Source: Sphingosinicella sp. BN140058 (GTDB taxonomy: Bacteria; Pseudomonadota; Alphaproteobacteria; Sphingomonadales; Sphingomonadaceae). From it: a DNA stretch of 64,000 nucleotides. The DNA is taken from assembly GCF_004135585.1 (NCBI RefSeq), contig NZ_CP035501.1:4163501-4227500 (forward strand), in the 5' to 3' direction. The notes under the pieces are model-generated. The model saw only the letters and a list, made by a program, of their open reading frames with translations, had not been told where the DNA came from and made no database searches. The position numbers were made by a program, and so were the translations under genes. This document shows positions 36,087 to 44,831 of the stretch, one piece after another (positions within the stretch are counted from its first letter, which is position 1; each line of letters starts with the position of its first letter).

Positions 36087-37016
36087 ATGCTGTGGCAAGT
36101 GCTTTCGTCGGCGCGGCTTGATCTTAGGTTTCGGCCGTCTTCGTCGCTCGAGGTTCGCATCGTCGAATGTCCGGGCCTGTGGATGGATCGTTTGGCGCTC
36201 GATGCGCTGATTGCCGAATGCAGGGCGGTCGCTGCGGCATCGATGGACGGCGCGCTCGATTATGGCCTGTTCGGCGATCCCGATGCGCCGGCGAGGACGG
36301 TGATCACGCTGGTGCGTGATCGGGCGAGCGGCCGCCCGATTGCGTTCAACGCACTTCCGCTGATCCCGGTCAGTTTGGGCGGAGAACGGCTCGAGGTGCT
36401 CCATCTCGGCCTGGTCATGGTCGATCCGAACCACCGCAGCGCAGGACTGTCCTGGATCCTGTACGGCCTCACCTGTTTCCTGCTGTTCGTCCGGCGCCAG
36501 CTGCGGCCCTTGTGGGTCAGCAGCGTGACGCAAGTGCCGGCGGTTGCGGGGATGGTCGCCGAGACGTTCGACGGCGTCTGGCCGGCGGCCCATGGCGGCA
36601 GCCCCTCATTCGCGCACCGCCATATCGCCCGCCAGATCATGCGCGACCATCGCGCCGTGTTCGGCGTCGGAGCGGATGCCGGCTTCGACGACGAGCGCTT
36701 CGTCATCACCAACGCCTATACCGGCGGCTCCGACGATCTGAAGAAGAGCTTCGAAGATGCTCCCAAGCACAGGCAGCCAAGATACAATGATTTCTGCGCG
36801 AACCTGCTCGATTATCGCCGCGGCGACGACCTCCTGCAGATCGGCCAGATCAATCTGGCGACCGCGCGGCGCTTCCTTGCCGAGGCGGTACCGCATCACG
36901 CGCTGCCCCAGCTCGGCGTGCAGATGCTGATCCTCGTTACGCAGGCGGTGCTGGCGCCCGCGGCGCAATGGCTGGCGGCCGATCGCCCACTCGGTCCATT
37001 GAGGCCTTCCCTGTGA
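36087..37016 (+). CDS. GNAT-like putative acyltransferase
   Basis: 309 residues from an ATG at 36087. The middle contains a GNAT-type strand-turn-helix, 'ERLEVLHLGLVMVDPNHRSAGLSWILYGLTCFLLFVRRQ', with an R-x-x-G/A-like acetyl-CoA loop (NHRSAGLS). The rest does not match a family I can name. The next gene's GTG lies inside its last codons. First gene of a five-gene overlapping operon with ThiF, membrane, GNAT and nitroreductase genes. The role may be acyl transfer to a product or protein, but this is inference. Confidence 0.68.
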   Translation: MLWQVLSSARLDLRFRPSSSLEVRIVECPGLWMDRLALDALIAECRAVAAASMDGALDYGLFGDPDAPARTVITLVRDRASGRPIAFNALPLIPVSLGGERLEVLHLGLVMVDPNHRSAGLSWILYGLTCFLLFVRRQLRPLWVSSVTQVPAVAGMVAETFDGVWPAAHGGSPSFAHRHIARQIMRDHRAVFGVGADAGFDDERFVITNAYTGGSDDLKKSFEDAPKHRQPRYNDFCANLLDYRRGDDLLQIGQINLATARRFLAEAVPHHALPQLGVQMLILVTQAVLAPAAQWLAADRPLGPLRPSL

Positions 37017-37894
37017 GCAGCGAGCCTTTCTCCTACGCCGAGATGACGACCCGCAACGCCGGCTTCGTCTCTCCGGCCGAGCAGGCGAGGCTGAACGCCT
37101 CGGCCGTCTTCATTCCCGGTGTCGGTGGCATGGGCGGTGCAGCCTTCATGGCGCTGGTGCGCGCCGGCGTCGGTCGGTTCACCATCGCCGATCTCGATCG
37201 GTTCGAAATATCGAACCTCAACCGCCAGCTGTTCGCAACGCTGAATACGGTGGGCAGCCTCAAGGCGGAGGCCGCCGCCGACGCGGCAAGGCGGATCAAT
37301 CCGGCCGTCGACATCCGCGTGATGGGCGGGGACTGGACGGAAGCGCTCGATGCGATTGCGGGCACGCACGATCTGATCGTCAACGGCATGGACGATGCCG
37401 CCGCGGGCGTTCACCTCTACCGCCGTGCCAAGGCGCATGAGCGGCTGGTGATCGACGCTTATGCATCGCCGCTGCCATCGGTCACGGTGGTCCGGCCGTC
37501 CGATCCGCGGCCGGAAGAACGGCTCGGCTATCCGACGGTCGGAGTCGAGTGGACGGCGATCGACAAAGCCATGCGCGAACAATGTCTCGTCCGCGAGATC
37601 GAATATGTGCTCGTCCATTCGTCGTCCCACCGCCATGTCGATCTGGAGATCGCCGCCGAGGTCGCAGCGGGACGCCGATCCCGCTTCTCCTTCTCGACCA
37701 TGGTGACGATGGCCGGGACGATGATGGCGGAGGAAGCGGTGCGGGCGCTGCTCGGCAGGCCTGGCGGGCCCGATTGCCGAGGCTATTTCTTCAATCCGCA
37801 CCGGCTTCGGGTGGAGCGGCCGTTGCCGGCGCCGATCGCCGCGATGAAGATGCTTCTGGTCCGGCGCTTTCTCAAAAGGATGATGGCGGCTTGA
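37013..37894 (+). CDS. ThiF/MoeB/E1-like adenylyltransferase
   Basis: 293 residues from a GTG at 37013, overlapping the previous stop. Rossmann ATP-binding core: 'VFIPGVGGMGGAAFMALVRAGVGRFTIADLDRFEISNLNRQLFA', where the GxGGxG loop, DxD/E and NLNRQ are the E1/ThiF signatures. 'LIVNGMDD' corresponds to the Asp of the catalytic region. There is no obvious catalytic cysteine in the usual position. Such proteins adenylate the C-terminal Gly of a ubiquitin-like partner such as ThiS or MoaD, but no such small partner lies nearby, so it may act on another carboxylate. Confidence 0.88.
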   Translation: MSSEPFSYAEMTTRNAGFVSPAEQARLNASAVFIPGVGGMGGAAFMALVRAGVGRFTIADLDRFEISNLNRQLFATLNTVGSLKAEAAADAARRINPAVDIRVMGGDWTEALDAIAGTHDLIVNGMDDAAAGVHLYRRAKAHERLVIDAYASPLPSVTVVRPSDPRPEERLGYPTVGVEWTAIDKAMREQCLVREIEYVLVHSSSHRHVDLEIAAEVAAGRRSRFSFSTMVTMAGTMMAEEAVRALLGRPGGPDCRGYFFNPHRLRVERPLPAPIAAMKMLLVRRFLKRMMAA

Positions 37895-39069
37895 TCCAAG
37901 ACGCCGCCCTGACGGCGGACCTCCTGGTCAATGGCACTGCGCTCGCAACCATATTGATGGCGGTGGTCGCGATGCGCCGAGGCGCCTCGCTCGCTCCCGC
38001 CGGGCGGCGGCTGCGGGCGCTCTACCTCGTGCTTGCGATCCTGCTTGCGCTGCGCGCTTTCTACTGGATGTCCCGGTCAGGCTGGCTGGCGATTCCGGTG
38101 ACCATGGCGGCGTGCTGGCTGCCCTTGTTCGCGCTCCGCCTGATCGAGGATTTGCTCCGGCGGCACGCCTCCGCCGCGCTCAAATGGCTCGCCTTGGGCG
38201 GGGCGATGCTGTTCAGCGTGGCCGCGATCGTCACGGGCGCCTTCATTCCCAAGCCGTTGCTGACCGCATTGGCCCTGTTTCAGGTGATCATGCTGATCGG
38301 ACTGGTCTGGTTCGTCGCCCGGACGCGCAAGGCCGGCCTCTCGCCGGCCGAGACCGGGCTCGCCGACACTTTTGCGCTCGCGCTGCTGCTAGCCATTCCG
38401 TTCGCCCTCAGCGACTTCCGGGACATCCTGCCCGGCCTGCCGGTGCGGATGGGCAGCATCGGCGTTCTCATCTTTGCCGTTGCGACCTCCCGCTTGCTCT
38501 CGGGGTTCGGCGCGCCGCGCCTGTTCCTCGCCGATGTCGCCGCAATGTTCCTGTGCGGACTGCTGGTCGTCGGCGGCGAAGCGTTGCTGAACCTGTCCTT
38601 GGCCTCGGGCGATCTCATCCGTCTGTTTGCGCTGACCGTCGCGGGCGTGGCGGCGATGCTGGTCTTCCAGCGCCTCCGTGAGGCGCGCGCGGTTGCGCGC
38701 CTCCGGCCGTCCATCATCGGCGCCGTCGCGCGACTTCCCGAAACTTCGGACATCGACGCCTTGGTCGGCTGCCATCCCGTCACGGCCTCGGGCAGGATCG
38801 TCGCCGGAAGCGGGCTCGCACTCTATGATGCCGATGCGATCACGGCCCTGACCGGCCATCGCGTCATCACGGCCGAGACGGTGCTCGATCCAGGCCCGGG
38901 GAGCGCGGCCAGCAACCTGCTCAGCGAAAATGAAGCGACCCATCTCGTGCTGCTGTCGCGCGATCCGCCCCAGTTCCTCGCCGTCGCCTCGGGCCAGATC
39001 GGCCGGTCGGGATCGATCGACGTCGAGCTCGACATGCTCTCACGGCTGGCGCAAGGGACACGGCGATGA
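37891..39069 (+). CDS. Multi-pass membrane protein of unknown function
   Basis: 392 residues from a TTG that overlaps the ThiF stop by four bases. The N-terminal ~270 residues contain about eight to nine hydrophobic helices. The C-terminal ~120 residues are soluble ('LRPSIIGAVARLPETSDIDALVGCHPVTASGRIVAGSGLALYDADAITALTGHRVITAET') and end 'VELDMLSRLAQGTRR'. The topology could be that of a transporter or integral-membrane enzyme, but I cannot assign a family. The coupling to ThiF and GNAT genes suggests export or membrane assembly of their product. Confidence 0.62.
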   Translation: MIQDAALTADLLVNGTALATILMAVVAMRRGASLAPAGRRLRALYLVLAILLALRAFYWMSRSGWLAIPVTMAACWLPLFALRLIEDLLRRHASAALKWLALGGAMLFSVAAIVTGAFIPKPLLTALALFQVIMLIGLVWFVARTRKAGLSPAETGLADTFALALLLAIPFALSDFRDILPGLPVRMGSIGVLIFAVATSRLLSGFGAPRLFLADVAAMFLCGLLVVGGEALLNLSLASGDLIRLFALTVAGVAAMLVFQRLREARAVARLRPSIIGAVARLPETSDIDALVGCHPVTASGRIVAGSGLALYDADAITALTGHRVITAETVLDPGPGSAASNLLSENEATHLVLLSRDPPQFLAVASGQIGRSGSIDVELDMLSRLAQGTRR

Positions 39070-40166
39070 TCAGCTTGCGCAGCGGCGACATCGATGCCTT
39101 TTTCGCGGCGCCGTTCGCAGCCTATGATCAAGGTACGGGCTACGTCTCGCCGATGCGATCGGATATCGCCCGGATGCTCGACGGGGCGAAGAACCCGCTC
39201 TTCACATCGGGAAACCCCTTCGGCTTCTGGACCGCGCATCGCGGGGACCGGGTCGTCGGGCGGATCGTCGCGCTCGTGCATGGCGCATCCAACATGCGTC
39301 ACGGAATGCGGCGGGCTCAATTCGGTTTCTTCGATTGCGCGGAGGATGGGGAGGCCGCCGCCGCCCTGCTCGGTGCAGCGGAGCACTTCGCGCGCGACCA
39401 TGGCTGCGATGAACTGGCCGGCAACTTCAACCTGACGGCGATGCAGCAAGCGGGCGTGATGACCGGCGGCTTCGGCGCAGCGGCCTACACGGACATGGTG
39501 GTCAATCCGCCGCACATCCCGGGCTTGCTGACCGCCAACGGCTTCGAACCCTTTTTCCCGATGACCACGTTCGAGCTCGATCTCGACCATGTGACGCCGC
39601 CACAGGTGGATTTTCGAGCGCTCGAACAGGATGGCTTTCGGTTTGCGCCGATCGAGCGCAGGCATTTCGCGGCGCGGATGGAAGAGGCCCGGCTGGTGCT
39701 GAACGACGGCTTCGACCGCAATCCCATGTTCGTGCCCCTGACCGAAGAGGAATTCCGCTTCCAGGCGGGAGAGATGATGGCGATCCTCGATCCGCGCCTG
39801 TCCGCCGTGCTGCACCATCGGGGTCGCCCCGTCGGGGTGATCGTCTGCATTCCCGATCTCAACGGCTTCCTCAAGGCGACGCGATCCCGCTGGACCATTT
39901 CCACCCTGTTCCACTTCCTGCGCTTTCGTGTCCGGCGACGCCGGGCGGTGATCATCTTCTATTCGGTCGTCCGGGACTGCCACAGCCAGGGGCTCAACTC
40001 GGCGATGCTTGCCCGCGTCATCGGAGCGCTCCGCACGGGCGGATATCGTTCGCTTGGCATCACCTGGATCGCGGACGAGAACAAGGCGAGCCTCCGCCAG
40101 ATGGAAAAGATCGGCGCACGACCGCTGCATCGGCTGCACCTGTTTCGAAAGGCGGTGGCGGCGTGA
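39066..40166 (+). CDS. GNAT family acyltransferase-like protein
   Basis: 366 residues. The N-terminal half has a partial acetyltransferase core ('HRGDRVVGRIVALVHGASN', 'RAQFGFFDCAEDGEAAAALLGAAEHFARDHGCDELAGNFNL'). The C-terminal half has another ('AVIIFYSVVRDCHSQGLNSAMLARVIGALRTGGYRSLGITWIADENKASLRQMEKIGARPLHRLHLFRK'), the typical end of GNAT domains. It resembles tandem GNAT proteins that transfer acyl or aminoacyl groups. Overlaps the upstream gene by four bases. Substrate not evident. Confidence 0.8.
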   Translation: MISLRSGDIDAFFAAPFAAYDQGTGYVSPMRSDIARMLDGAKNPLFTSGNPFGFWTAHRGDRVVGRIVALVHGASNMRHGMRRAQFGFFDCAEDGEAAAALLGAAEHFARDHGCDELAGNFNLTAMQQAGVMTGGFGAAAYTDMVVNPPHIPGLLTANGFEPFFPMTTFELDLDHVTPPQVDFRALEQDGFRFAPIERRHFAARMEEARLVLNDGFDRNPMFVPLTEEEFRFQAGEMMAILDPRLSAVLHHRGRPVGVIVCIPDLNGFLKATRSRWTISTLFHFLRFRVRRRRAVIIFYSVVRDCHSQGLNSAMLARVIGALRTGGYRSLGITWIADENKASLRQMEKIGARPLHRLHLFRKAVAA

Positions 40167-41152
40167 TCCCTGCGGATCTGCGCATCGGCCTGGTGGCGGA
40201 AGCGGCGCTCGCGCCGAGCGTCCATAATGTTCAGCCCGCGCGCTGGCGCTTCGACGGCGATGGCGTGATCCTGTTCGAGGATCGGGCGCGCCGGCTTCCG
40301 GCCGGCGATCCGCGGGGCCACGATGCGGCCCTGAGCCTTGGCGCGGCGGCCGAAGGCATGGCGATCGCATTGTCCCGCCTCGGCTACCGGATGCAGGCGG
40401 ACGGATCGGGGGCGATGCCGCTGGCGGCCGGCGCGGCAGTCCCGGTCCGCCGCTTTCGGATTGCAGGCGAGGGGCAAAGCGATCCGCTTGCGGCCTTTGT
40501 CGAGCGGCGCCGTTCCCATCGCGGCGGGTTCGCGCCGGCCACCGCCACCGACCGCGCCGCGGCCGCCGTGCTGGGCAGCGACGACCTCGCCGTGATCCGC
40601 GCGCCGGAGGCGCTCGCCGAGGTCGCGCGCCTCGCCGATCGCGCGGGGCTTTCGTTCCTCCGCAAGGCCGATTTCCGGGCGGAGCTGCTCGGCTGGATGC
40701 GACTGTCCCGCCGTGATCCGCGCTGGAGCGTCGATGGCCTCAACGCCGATGCCCTGGACATGACGGCGTTCGAAGCTTTCGGCGCGAAGCGGGTGCTCGG
40801 GCGCGCACTGTTCCCGTTGCTCGACCGGATCGGCCTTGCCGCGCCGCTCACGGCGGAGCGGGCGAAGGTGGAAGCGGCAGTGGCGCTGCTGATCGTCCAT
40901 GCGCCGAGCGACGAGGATCCCTTCGAGACCGGCCGCCGCTTCTACCGGCAATGGCTCGGCGTCGTTGCGGCCGGCTTCCAGGCGGCGGTGATGGCGTCGC
41001 TGGCCGATCATCCTGAGGCGTCAGCGCGCCTGGCGGAGTTGCTCGCGCTGCCCCCGAACCGCAGGATCGTCAGCGCCTTCCGGATCGGGCGGGCGCCGCC
41101 GGACAGCGGCCATCCGCGCGCGCGGCTCTCGCCGGACGCTCTGCTCGTCTAG
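40163..41152 (+). CDS. Nitroreductase-fold protein
   Basis: 329 residues from a GTG overlapping the GNAT stop. The nitroreductase/FMN-binding fold is suggested by the N-terminal 'LVAEAALAPSVHNVQPARWRF' (the family's phosphate-binding Arg/Ser/Asn segment) and by 'ERRRSHRGGFAP'; the C-terminus ends 'LPPNRRIVSAFRIGRAPPDSGHPRARLSPDALL'. It resembles the Acg/Rv3131-type family that binds FMN but may lack redox activity. Actinobacterial ThiF-nitroreductase fusions are known from memory (MoeY-type), so ThiF and nitroreductase are probably functional partners here. Confidence 0.82.
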   Translation: MIPADLRIGLVAEAALAPSVHNVQPARWRFDGDGVILFEDRARRLPAGDPRGHDAALSLGAAAEGMAIALSRLGYRMQADGSGAMPLAAGAAVPVRRFRIAGEGQSDPLAAFVERRRSHRGGFAPATATDRAAAAVLGSDDLAVIRAPEALAEVARLADRAGLSFLRKADFRAELLGWMRLSRRDPRWSVDGLNADALDMTAFEAFGAKRVLGRALFPLLDRIGLAAPLTAERAKVEAAVALLIVHAPSDEDPFETGRRFYRQWLGVVAAGFQAAVMASLADHPEASARLAELLALPPNRRIVSAFRIGRAPPDSGHPRARLSPDALLV

Positions 41153-42828
41153 AGACGTTTCAGGAATTCGATCAGGGCAGCCCGCTCCGCGGCGCTCAGT
41201 TCGCGGCCGTGCTCATGGCCGCCATTCCCCCGTCCCGGTTGTTGCACGTCGATCCAGACCGGCCGTGACCAGGGCCGGTAACCGGCGGGGTACGCACCGT
41301 CTGCCGTGAGGGCGATGCCGACGCGATCGAAATCGAGCTTGTGGCCGCCGACCAGGAACCGGCCCGGGCGGTGCGTCGGATCGAGCAATGCCGCAATCGT
41401 CGGCACCGAGCCGTTGTGGAGGTACGGCGCGGTCGTCCACAGTCCGTCCAGCGGCGGTGCCGCATAGGCGCCGGTCGCCGCCGCCGCAATGCGCGCGCGG
41501 TAGGGCCCGCGATTGACCGCGTCCGCCAGGGGCTTGCCGAACAGCCGCGCCCGTGCCGGATCGGTGCCGACGCTGCCGATCCAGTTCGGGAAGGCCAGCA
41601 GACGGGGCGCGTCTGCGTCGTCGCTGTAGCGCCCGTGGCAAGCGGCGCAGCGGGCAGCATAGATCACGCTGCCACGGCGGGCGGCTGCGGCGTCGATCTT
41701 GCCCGGAAAAGGCGGTGCTCGGTATGCGTCCAGGAAGCGCATGACTGCCTCCGCGCGGTCGAGCTTGGACAGACCGTCGCCTGGCGCCACGCCCATGCTC
41801 GGCACGGTGAAGAAGGTCATGATCGCCGCGAGCGCCTCGACATGGTCCTGGGTCACGTCCTGTCGCGTCATCGGCCGATTGCGAGGACGGCCCGGCACCG
41901 CATAGCTGCCGTCGTAGAGAAGGCTGGAGCGCCAGGTGCGGTGCCCGAGGTCGGGCACCGAAGTGGTGCCGATCTCCCCTCGTCCGTGATCGGCGAGGGC
42001 CACACCCACGGCCCGCTTGAGCGCTGCGACGCCGTTGGTGGTCCCGGGGCTGCCGTTGGGGAAGGGTGTCGGCCGTCCCAACGATCGCAAGGAGTCGAGC
42101 CGCGCCTGCACGCGCGGCAGGACCAGCCTGCGCAGTGCGAAGCGTTCCCGCGCATCCATTTCGGGGAACAGGGTCCCTGCGACGTCGAGGAGCGCCTCGG
42201 GCCGGTCTGCCGTCTTCTCGAGGGCATCGTACAATGCGGTCGTATAGGCTTCGAGATCGAGAGACGTGTTCGGTGATCCAAGCCACGCTTGTGCCGGTTG
42301 CGGACGTCCGCTGCTGTCGTATCGGACACCGGCGTGGCAGGACGCACAACCGAGATTGGCGACGGTCACCCGAAGTCCGGGAAGCACGGCAAGCCGCCCG
42401 TGGGTCATTCCGAGGGGATAGTCGGTCGACGCGGGCGGTTGCGGCCGCTGCAGAGGCCAATTTCCGATCCGGGCAGGGAACAGGAACCCGAAGCGGGCGA
42501 GGACGCGATGCAGCGTTGCGACGGTCACCAGGGTGCCCGGATCGCGATCGCGCTCTGCGAGGACGAAAGCGGCGGCGGCGAGGCGCCAGGGCACGGCATG
42601 GGTGTCGAGCGCGCCCCGGCTGAGGCCGCCGAAATCATCACCGTGGAAATAGAGCGCGCCCCGTGGGACAGTCTCGAATGCTTCGTGCCTGGCGGGGAGG
42701 ATCTCGGACCGGACTTCCGAGTCCTGCATCCATGCGATCGTCAGGGCCGCCACAGCGGTCATCGCCGCCGCCGCAATCACGAAGAACGCTCGGCGGCGCG
42801 GTCTCGGCGTGCGTGCGTGTTCTGCCAA
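41149..42828 (-). CDS. Di-haem cytochrome c peroxidase-like protein
   Basis: 559 residues from a TTG at 42828, chosen for the GGGAG seven bases upstream; a TTG at 42879 is possible. An N-terminal membrane anchor (FFVIAAAAMTAVAALTIAW) is followed by two c-type haem sites, CASCH (about residue 160) and CAACH (about residue 400), and a 'DGLWTTAPYLHNGSVPTIAALLDP' motif typical of the CcpA/MauG-like family. It would reduce peroxide or modify a partner in the periplasm. It overlaps the nitroreductase stop by four bases, convergently. The following minus-strand gene (rtcR) is unrelated. Confidence 0.87.
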   Translation of the reverse strand: MAEHARTPRPRRRAFFVIAAAAMTAVAALTIAWMQDSEVRSEILPARHEAFETVPRGALYFHGDDFGGLSRGALDTHAVPWRLAAAAFVLAERDRDPGTLVTVATLHRVLARFGFLFPARIGNWPLQRPQPPASTDYPLGMTHGRLAVLPGLRVTVANLGCASCHAGVRYDSSGRPQPAQAWLGSPNTSLDLEAYTTALYDALEKTADRPEALLDVAGTLFPEMDARERFALRRLVLPRVQARLDSLRSLGRPTPFPNGSPGTTNGVAALKRAVGVALADHGRGEIGTTSVPDLGHRTWRSSLLYDGSYAVPGRPRNRPMTRQDVTQDHVEALAAIMTFFTVPSMGVAPGDGLSKLDRAEAVMRFLDAYRAPPFPGKIDAAAARRGSVIYAARCAACHGRYSDDADAPRLLAFPNWIGSVGTDPARARLFGKPLADAVNRGPYRARIAAAATGAYAAPPLDGLWTTAPYLHNGSVPTIAALLDPTHRPGRFLVGGHKLDFDRVGIALTADGAYPAGYRPWSRPVWIDVQQPGRGNGGHEHGRELSAAERAALIEFLKRL

Positions 42829-42918
42829 CCAAGATCTCCCGGCCGAGCGCGAGCTTACAGGCGGATGGGACGGGCGCAACGCTCAGCTGCGACAGCAGAC
42901 GAGGAGTGGCGCCAGCAG

Positions 42919-44508
42919 TCACGCGCCGATACGCGCCCAGTCGAGGCCAAATCGCTGAAGATATTTTCGCAGCCGGTCTGCATCGTTGGCCGAGGTGCGC
43001 CGTGTGCGCGAGGCGCTGAACAGGGTCCGTCCAGCCTCTGAAAGGGAGCGGCTGCGGCGGCAGATGCGCACCACTTCCGCGAGCTGCACCCGATCGAACG
43101 GGTCCAGTTCGCCCAAAGCCGCATCATCGAGCAGTTCGGCGAGCGGATCCGGCGCTTGCGAACCGCCGGTCCAGAATCGCTTCAGCCGCGCCTTTTCAGC
43201 CTCCACCGTGGCGACGTCGATGCGTCCGGACGGGGCGAAGGTCGCCATGCGGGTGACGCTGGCGCCGAGATCGCGGAAATTGCCCGACCACAGCGCGTCG
43301 GGCGCGGTCGCGAAATCGAGAAAGGCACGGCGTGCCTCCTTGTTGAAGCTCACCTGCATGCCCTCGCGCTGGGCGAAGCGATCGAGCTCATAGGCGAGGT
43401 TGGGCTCAATATCCTCGATCCGATCGCGCAGCGCCGGCAGCTCGAACGTCCACAGATTGAGTCGGGCGAACAGATCGTCGCGGAAGCCTCCTGCAGCAAC
43501 GGTAGCGCCGAGATCGCGATTGGTGCCGGCGATCAGCTGAAAGTCGGACGAGACCTCCCTGTCGGCGCCGACGGGTAGAAATTTCTTCTCCTCGATCGCA
43601 CGCAGGATCATCGCCTGCTCGTCGAGGCCGAGCTCACCGATCTCGTCGAGGAACAGGACGCCCTTGTCGGCAGCCCGGAGCAATCCGGGGCGGTCGGCTG
43701 CGGCACCGGTGAACGCGCCCTTCTTGTGGCCGAACAAGGCCGACATCGCGCTGTCCCCCTTCAGGGTCGCGCAATTGACCTCGACGAAGGCGCCCGACAC
43801 CTGATGCTTCAGCCGCTTGAGTTCGAACAAACGGCCGGCGAGCTGCGACTTGCCGGCGCCGGTCGGGCCCATCAGCAGGATCGGCGCACGCGAGCGGACC
43901 GCGACCTGCTCGATCTCGTCGATCATCCGGTTGAACGCGGCATTGCGGGTCTCGATACCAGATTTGAGGAACGAGCTGCCCTCTGCGGCCTGGGCGGCGA
44001 AACGGGTAGCGATGCTGTCGTAGCGGGAAAGATCGAGATCGATCACGCTCCACAGGCCGACGCAATCCGGATCCTTTCCCCGGCCCGGGTTCGTCTGCAG
44101 CAACCGCCCCGGCAGATAGCGCGCTTCGGTGAGCAGAAAGAGACAGATCTGCGCAACGTGCGTGCCGGTGGTGATGTGGATCAGATAATCTTCCGCCTCC
44201 GGATCGAACGGATAGGACCGTGCGAAATCGAGCAGCTTGCCATACACCTCCTCGAAATCCCAAGGGTTGGCGAAGTTCAGCGCGCGCAGCCGCACGTCTG
44301 TTTCCGGGGAGACGGAGCCGATGTCGCCGCGGACATACCTCGCCAGTCCCTCATGCGCGTCGCCGTGGATCAGCTCGAGACGGTCGACGCGAAGATCCTC
44401 GTGCATGCACAGGCCGACGGTCGGCCGCCACTTGTTCCAGCGCGATGGGCCGATCTTCGACGCGTCGAGCGTCGAGCCGACGAATCCGATCACAACGGTG
44501 GGTCTCAT
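42919..44508 (-). CDS. rtcR: RtcR, sigma54-dependent activator of the RNA repair operon
   Basis: 529 residues from the ATG at 44508, close to the 532 of E. coli RtcR. Residues 1-180 form the RtcR-specific CARF-like sensor (MRPTVVIGFVGSTLD, 'YLIHITTGTHVAQICLFLLTEARYLPGRLLQT'), known in enteric RtcR to bind 5' tRNA fragments with cyclic phosphate ends. The AAA+ activator domain has Walker A GPTGAGKS (214-221), GAFTGA (264-269, contacts sigma54) and Walker B GVLFLDEIGE. The C-terminus ends in an HTH-like region. It is divergent from the operon it should control; the shared gap holds a consensus sigma54 promoter. Confidence 0.96.
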   Translation of the reverse strand: MRPTVVIGFVGSTLDASKIGPSRWNKWRPTVGLCMHEDLRVDRLELIHGDAHEGLARYVRGDIGSVSPETDVRLRALNFANPWDFEEVYGKLLDFARSYPFDPEAEDYLIHITTGTHVAQICLFLLTEARYLPGRLLQTNPGRGKDPDCVGLWSVIDLDLSRYDSIATRFAAQAAEGSSFLKSGIETRNAAFNRMIDEIEQVAVRSRAPILLMGPTGAGKSQLAGRLFELKRLKHQVSGAFVEVNCATLKGDSAMSALFGHKKGAFTGAAADRPGLLRAADKGVLFLDEIGELGLDEQAMILRAIEEKKFLPVGADREVSSDFQLIAGTNRDLGATVAAGGFRDDLFARLNLWTFELPALRDRIEDIEPNLAYELDRFAQREGMQVSFNKEARRAFLDFATAPDALWSGNFRDLGASVTRMATFAPSGRIDVATVEAEKARLKRFWTGGSQAPDPLAELLDDAALGELDPFDRVQLAEVVRICRRSRSLSEAGRTLFSASRTRRTSANDADRLRKYLQRFGLDWARIGA

Positions 44509-44640
44509 CTTTATACCATGAGATAAACCGCTATCCTTGTCGATAGACAATGCGTCGGCGTCGAAACACCGATGCTTCAAGAGTGTCGGTTAAAATTAAG
44601 CTAAAACAGAGTCTTGCGAATTCTCTGTGACGTGGGCGTC
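44509..44640 (+). promoter_or_regulatory. Candidate RtcR upstream activator region
   Basis: The ~130 bases between rtcR and the sigma54 promoter hold several short inverted repeats: TTTAT...ATAAA near 44510, CTATC...GATAG at about 44531-44546, and ACAGAG...CTCTGT at 44606-44628. An AT-rich stretch lies at 44590-44606. Enhancer sites for AAA+ activators sit 100-150 bases upstream, and a bending protein may bind the AT-rich part. None matches a known RtcR operator well enough to name. Confidence 0.3.
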
Positions 44641-44644
44641 GGAT

Positions 44645-44660
44645 TGGCACGGCAGTTGCA
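44645..44660 (+). promoter_or_regulatory. Sigma54 (RpoN) promoter of the rtc operon
   Basis: TGGCAC at 44645-44650, five bases, then TTGCA at 44656-44660. This matches the -24/-12 consensus TGGCAC-N5-TTGCA exactly, with GG and GC correctly spaced. Transcription should begin about 12 bases downstream (near 44671) and read through the tRNA-like gene, rsr, the Y RNAs, rtcB and rtcA. It needs RtcR bound upstream. Confidence 0.92.
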
Positions 44661-44738
44661 GAGCTTCTGGCGTCGGCCGACAGGATGATGAGGCCGACGC
44701 AGGTGGGGCGGCTGGAATGGGCCAGTCGCCCCGAACGT

Positions 44739-44814
44739 CAGGGTGTAGCTCAGTTGGTAGAGTTCCGGCCTTGGAAGCCGGTGGTCGTTGGTTCGAGTCC
44801 AGCCACCCTGACCA
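44739..44814 (+). tRNA. tRNA-like gene, anticodon TGG, CCA encoded, in the rtc operon leader
   Basis: A full 76-base cloverleaf: acceptor 44739-44745 with 44804-44810 (7 bp, all Watson-Crick), TA, D arm 44748-44763 (AGTTGGTA loop with the GG), anticodon arm 44765-44781 with loop CTTGGAA (anticodon TGG, 44772-44774), 5-base variable loop, T arm 44787-44803 (TTCGAGT loop), discriminator A and encoded CCA (44812-44814). TGG reads Pro (CCA codon), and C1-G72 with A73 fit ProRS, but the D arm is not Pro-like. Only 17 bases separate it from rsr, and it is transcribed from the sigma54 promoter, so its role may be regulatory or a repair target. Confidence 0.85.
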
Positions 44815-44831
44815 TCACGGAGGAAGATGCC

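Noticed and set aside
44746..44763. The tRNA-like gene as part of Y RNA family
   Set aside because: It has the normal linear order, discriminator and CCA and lacks the GGCGAATGC stem, so it is a distinct tRNA-type gene.
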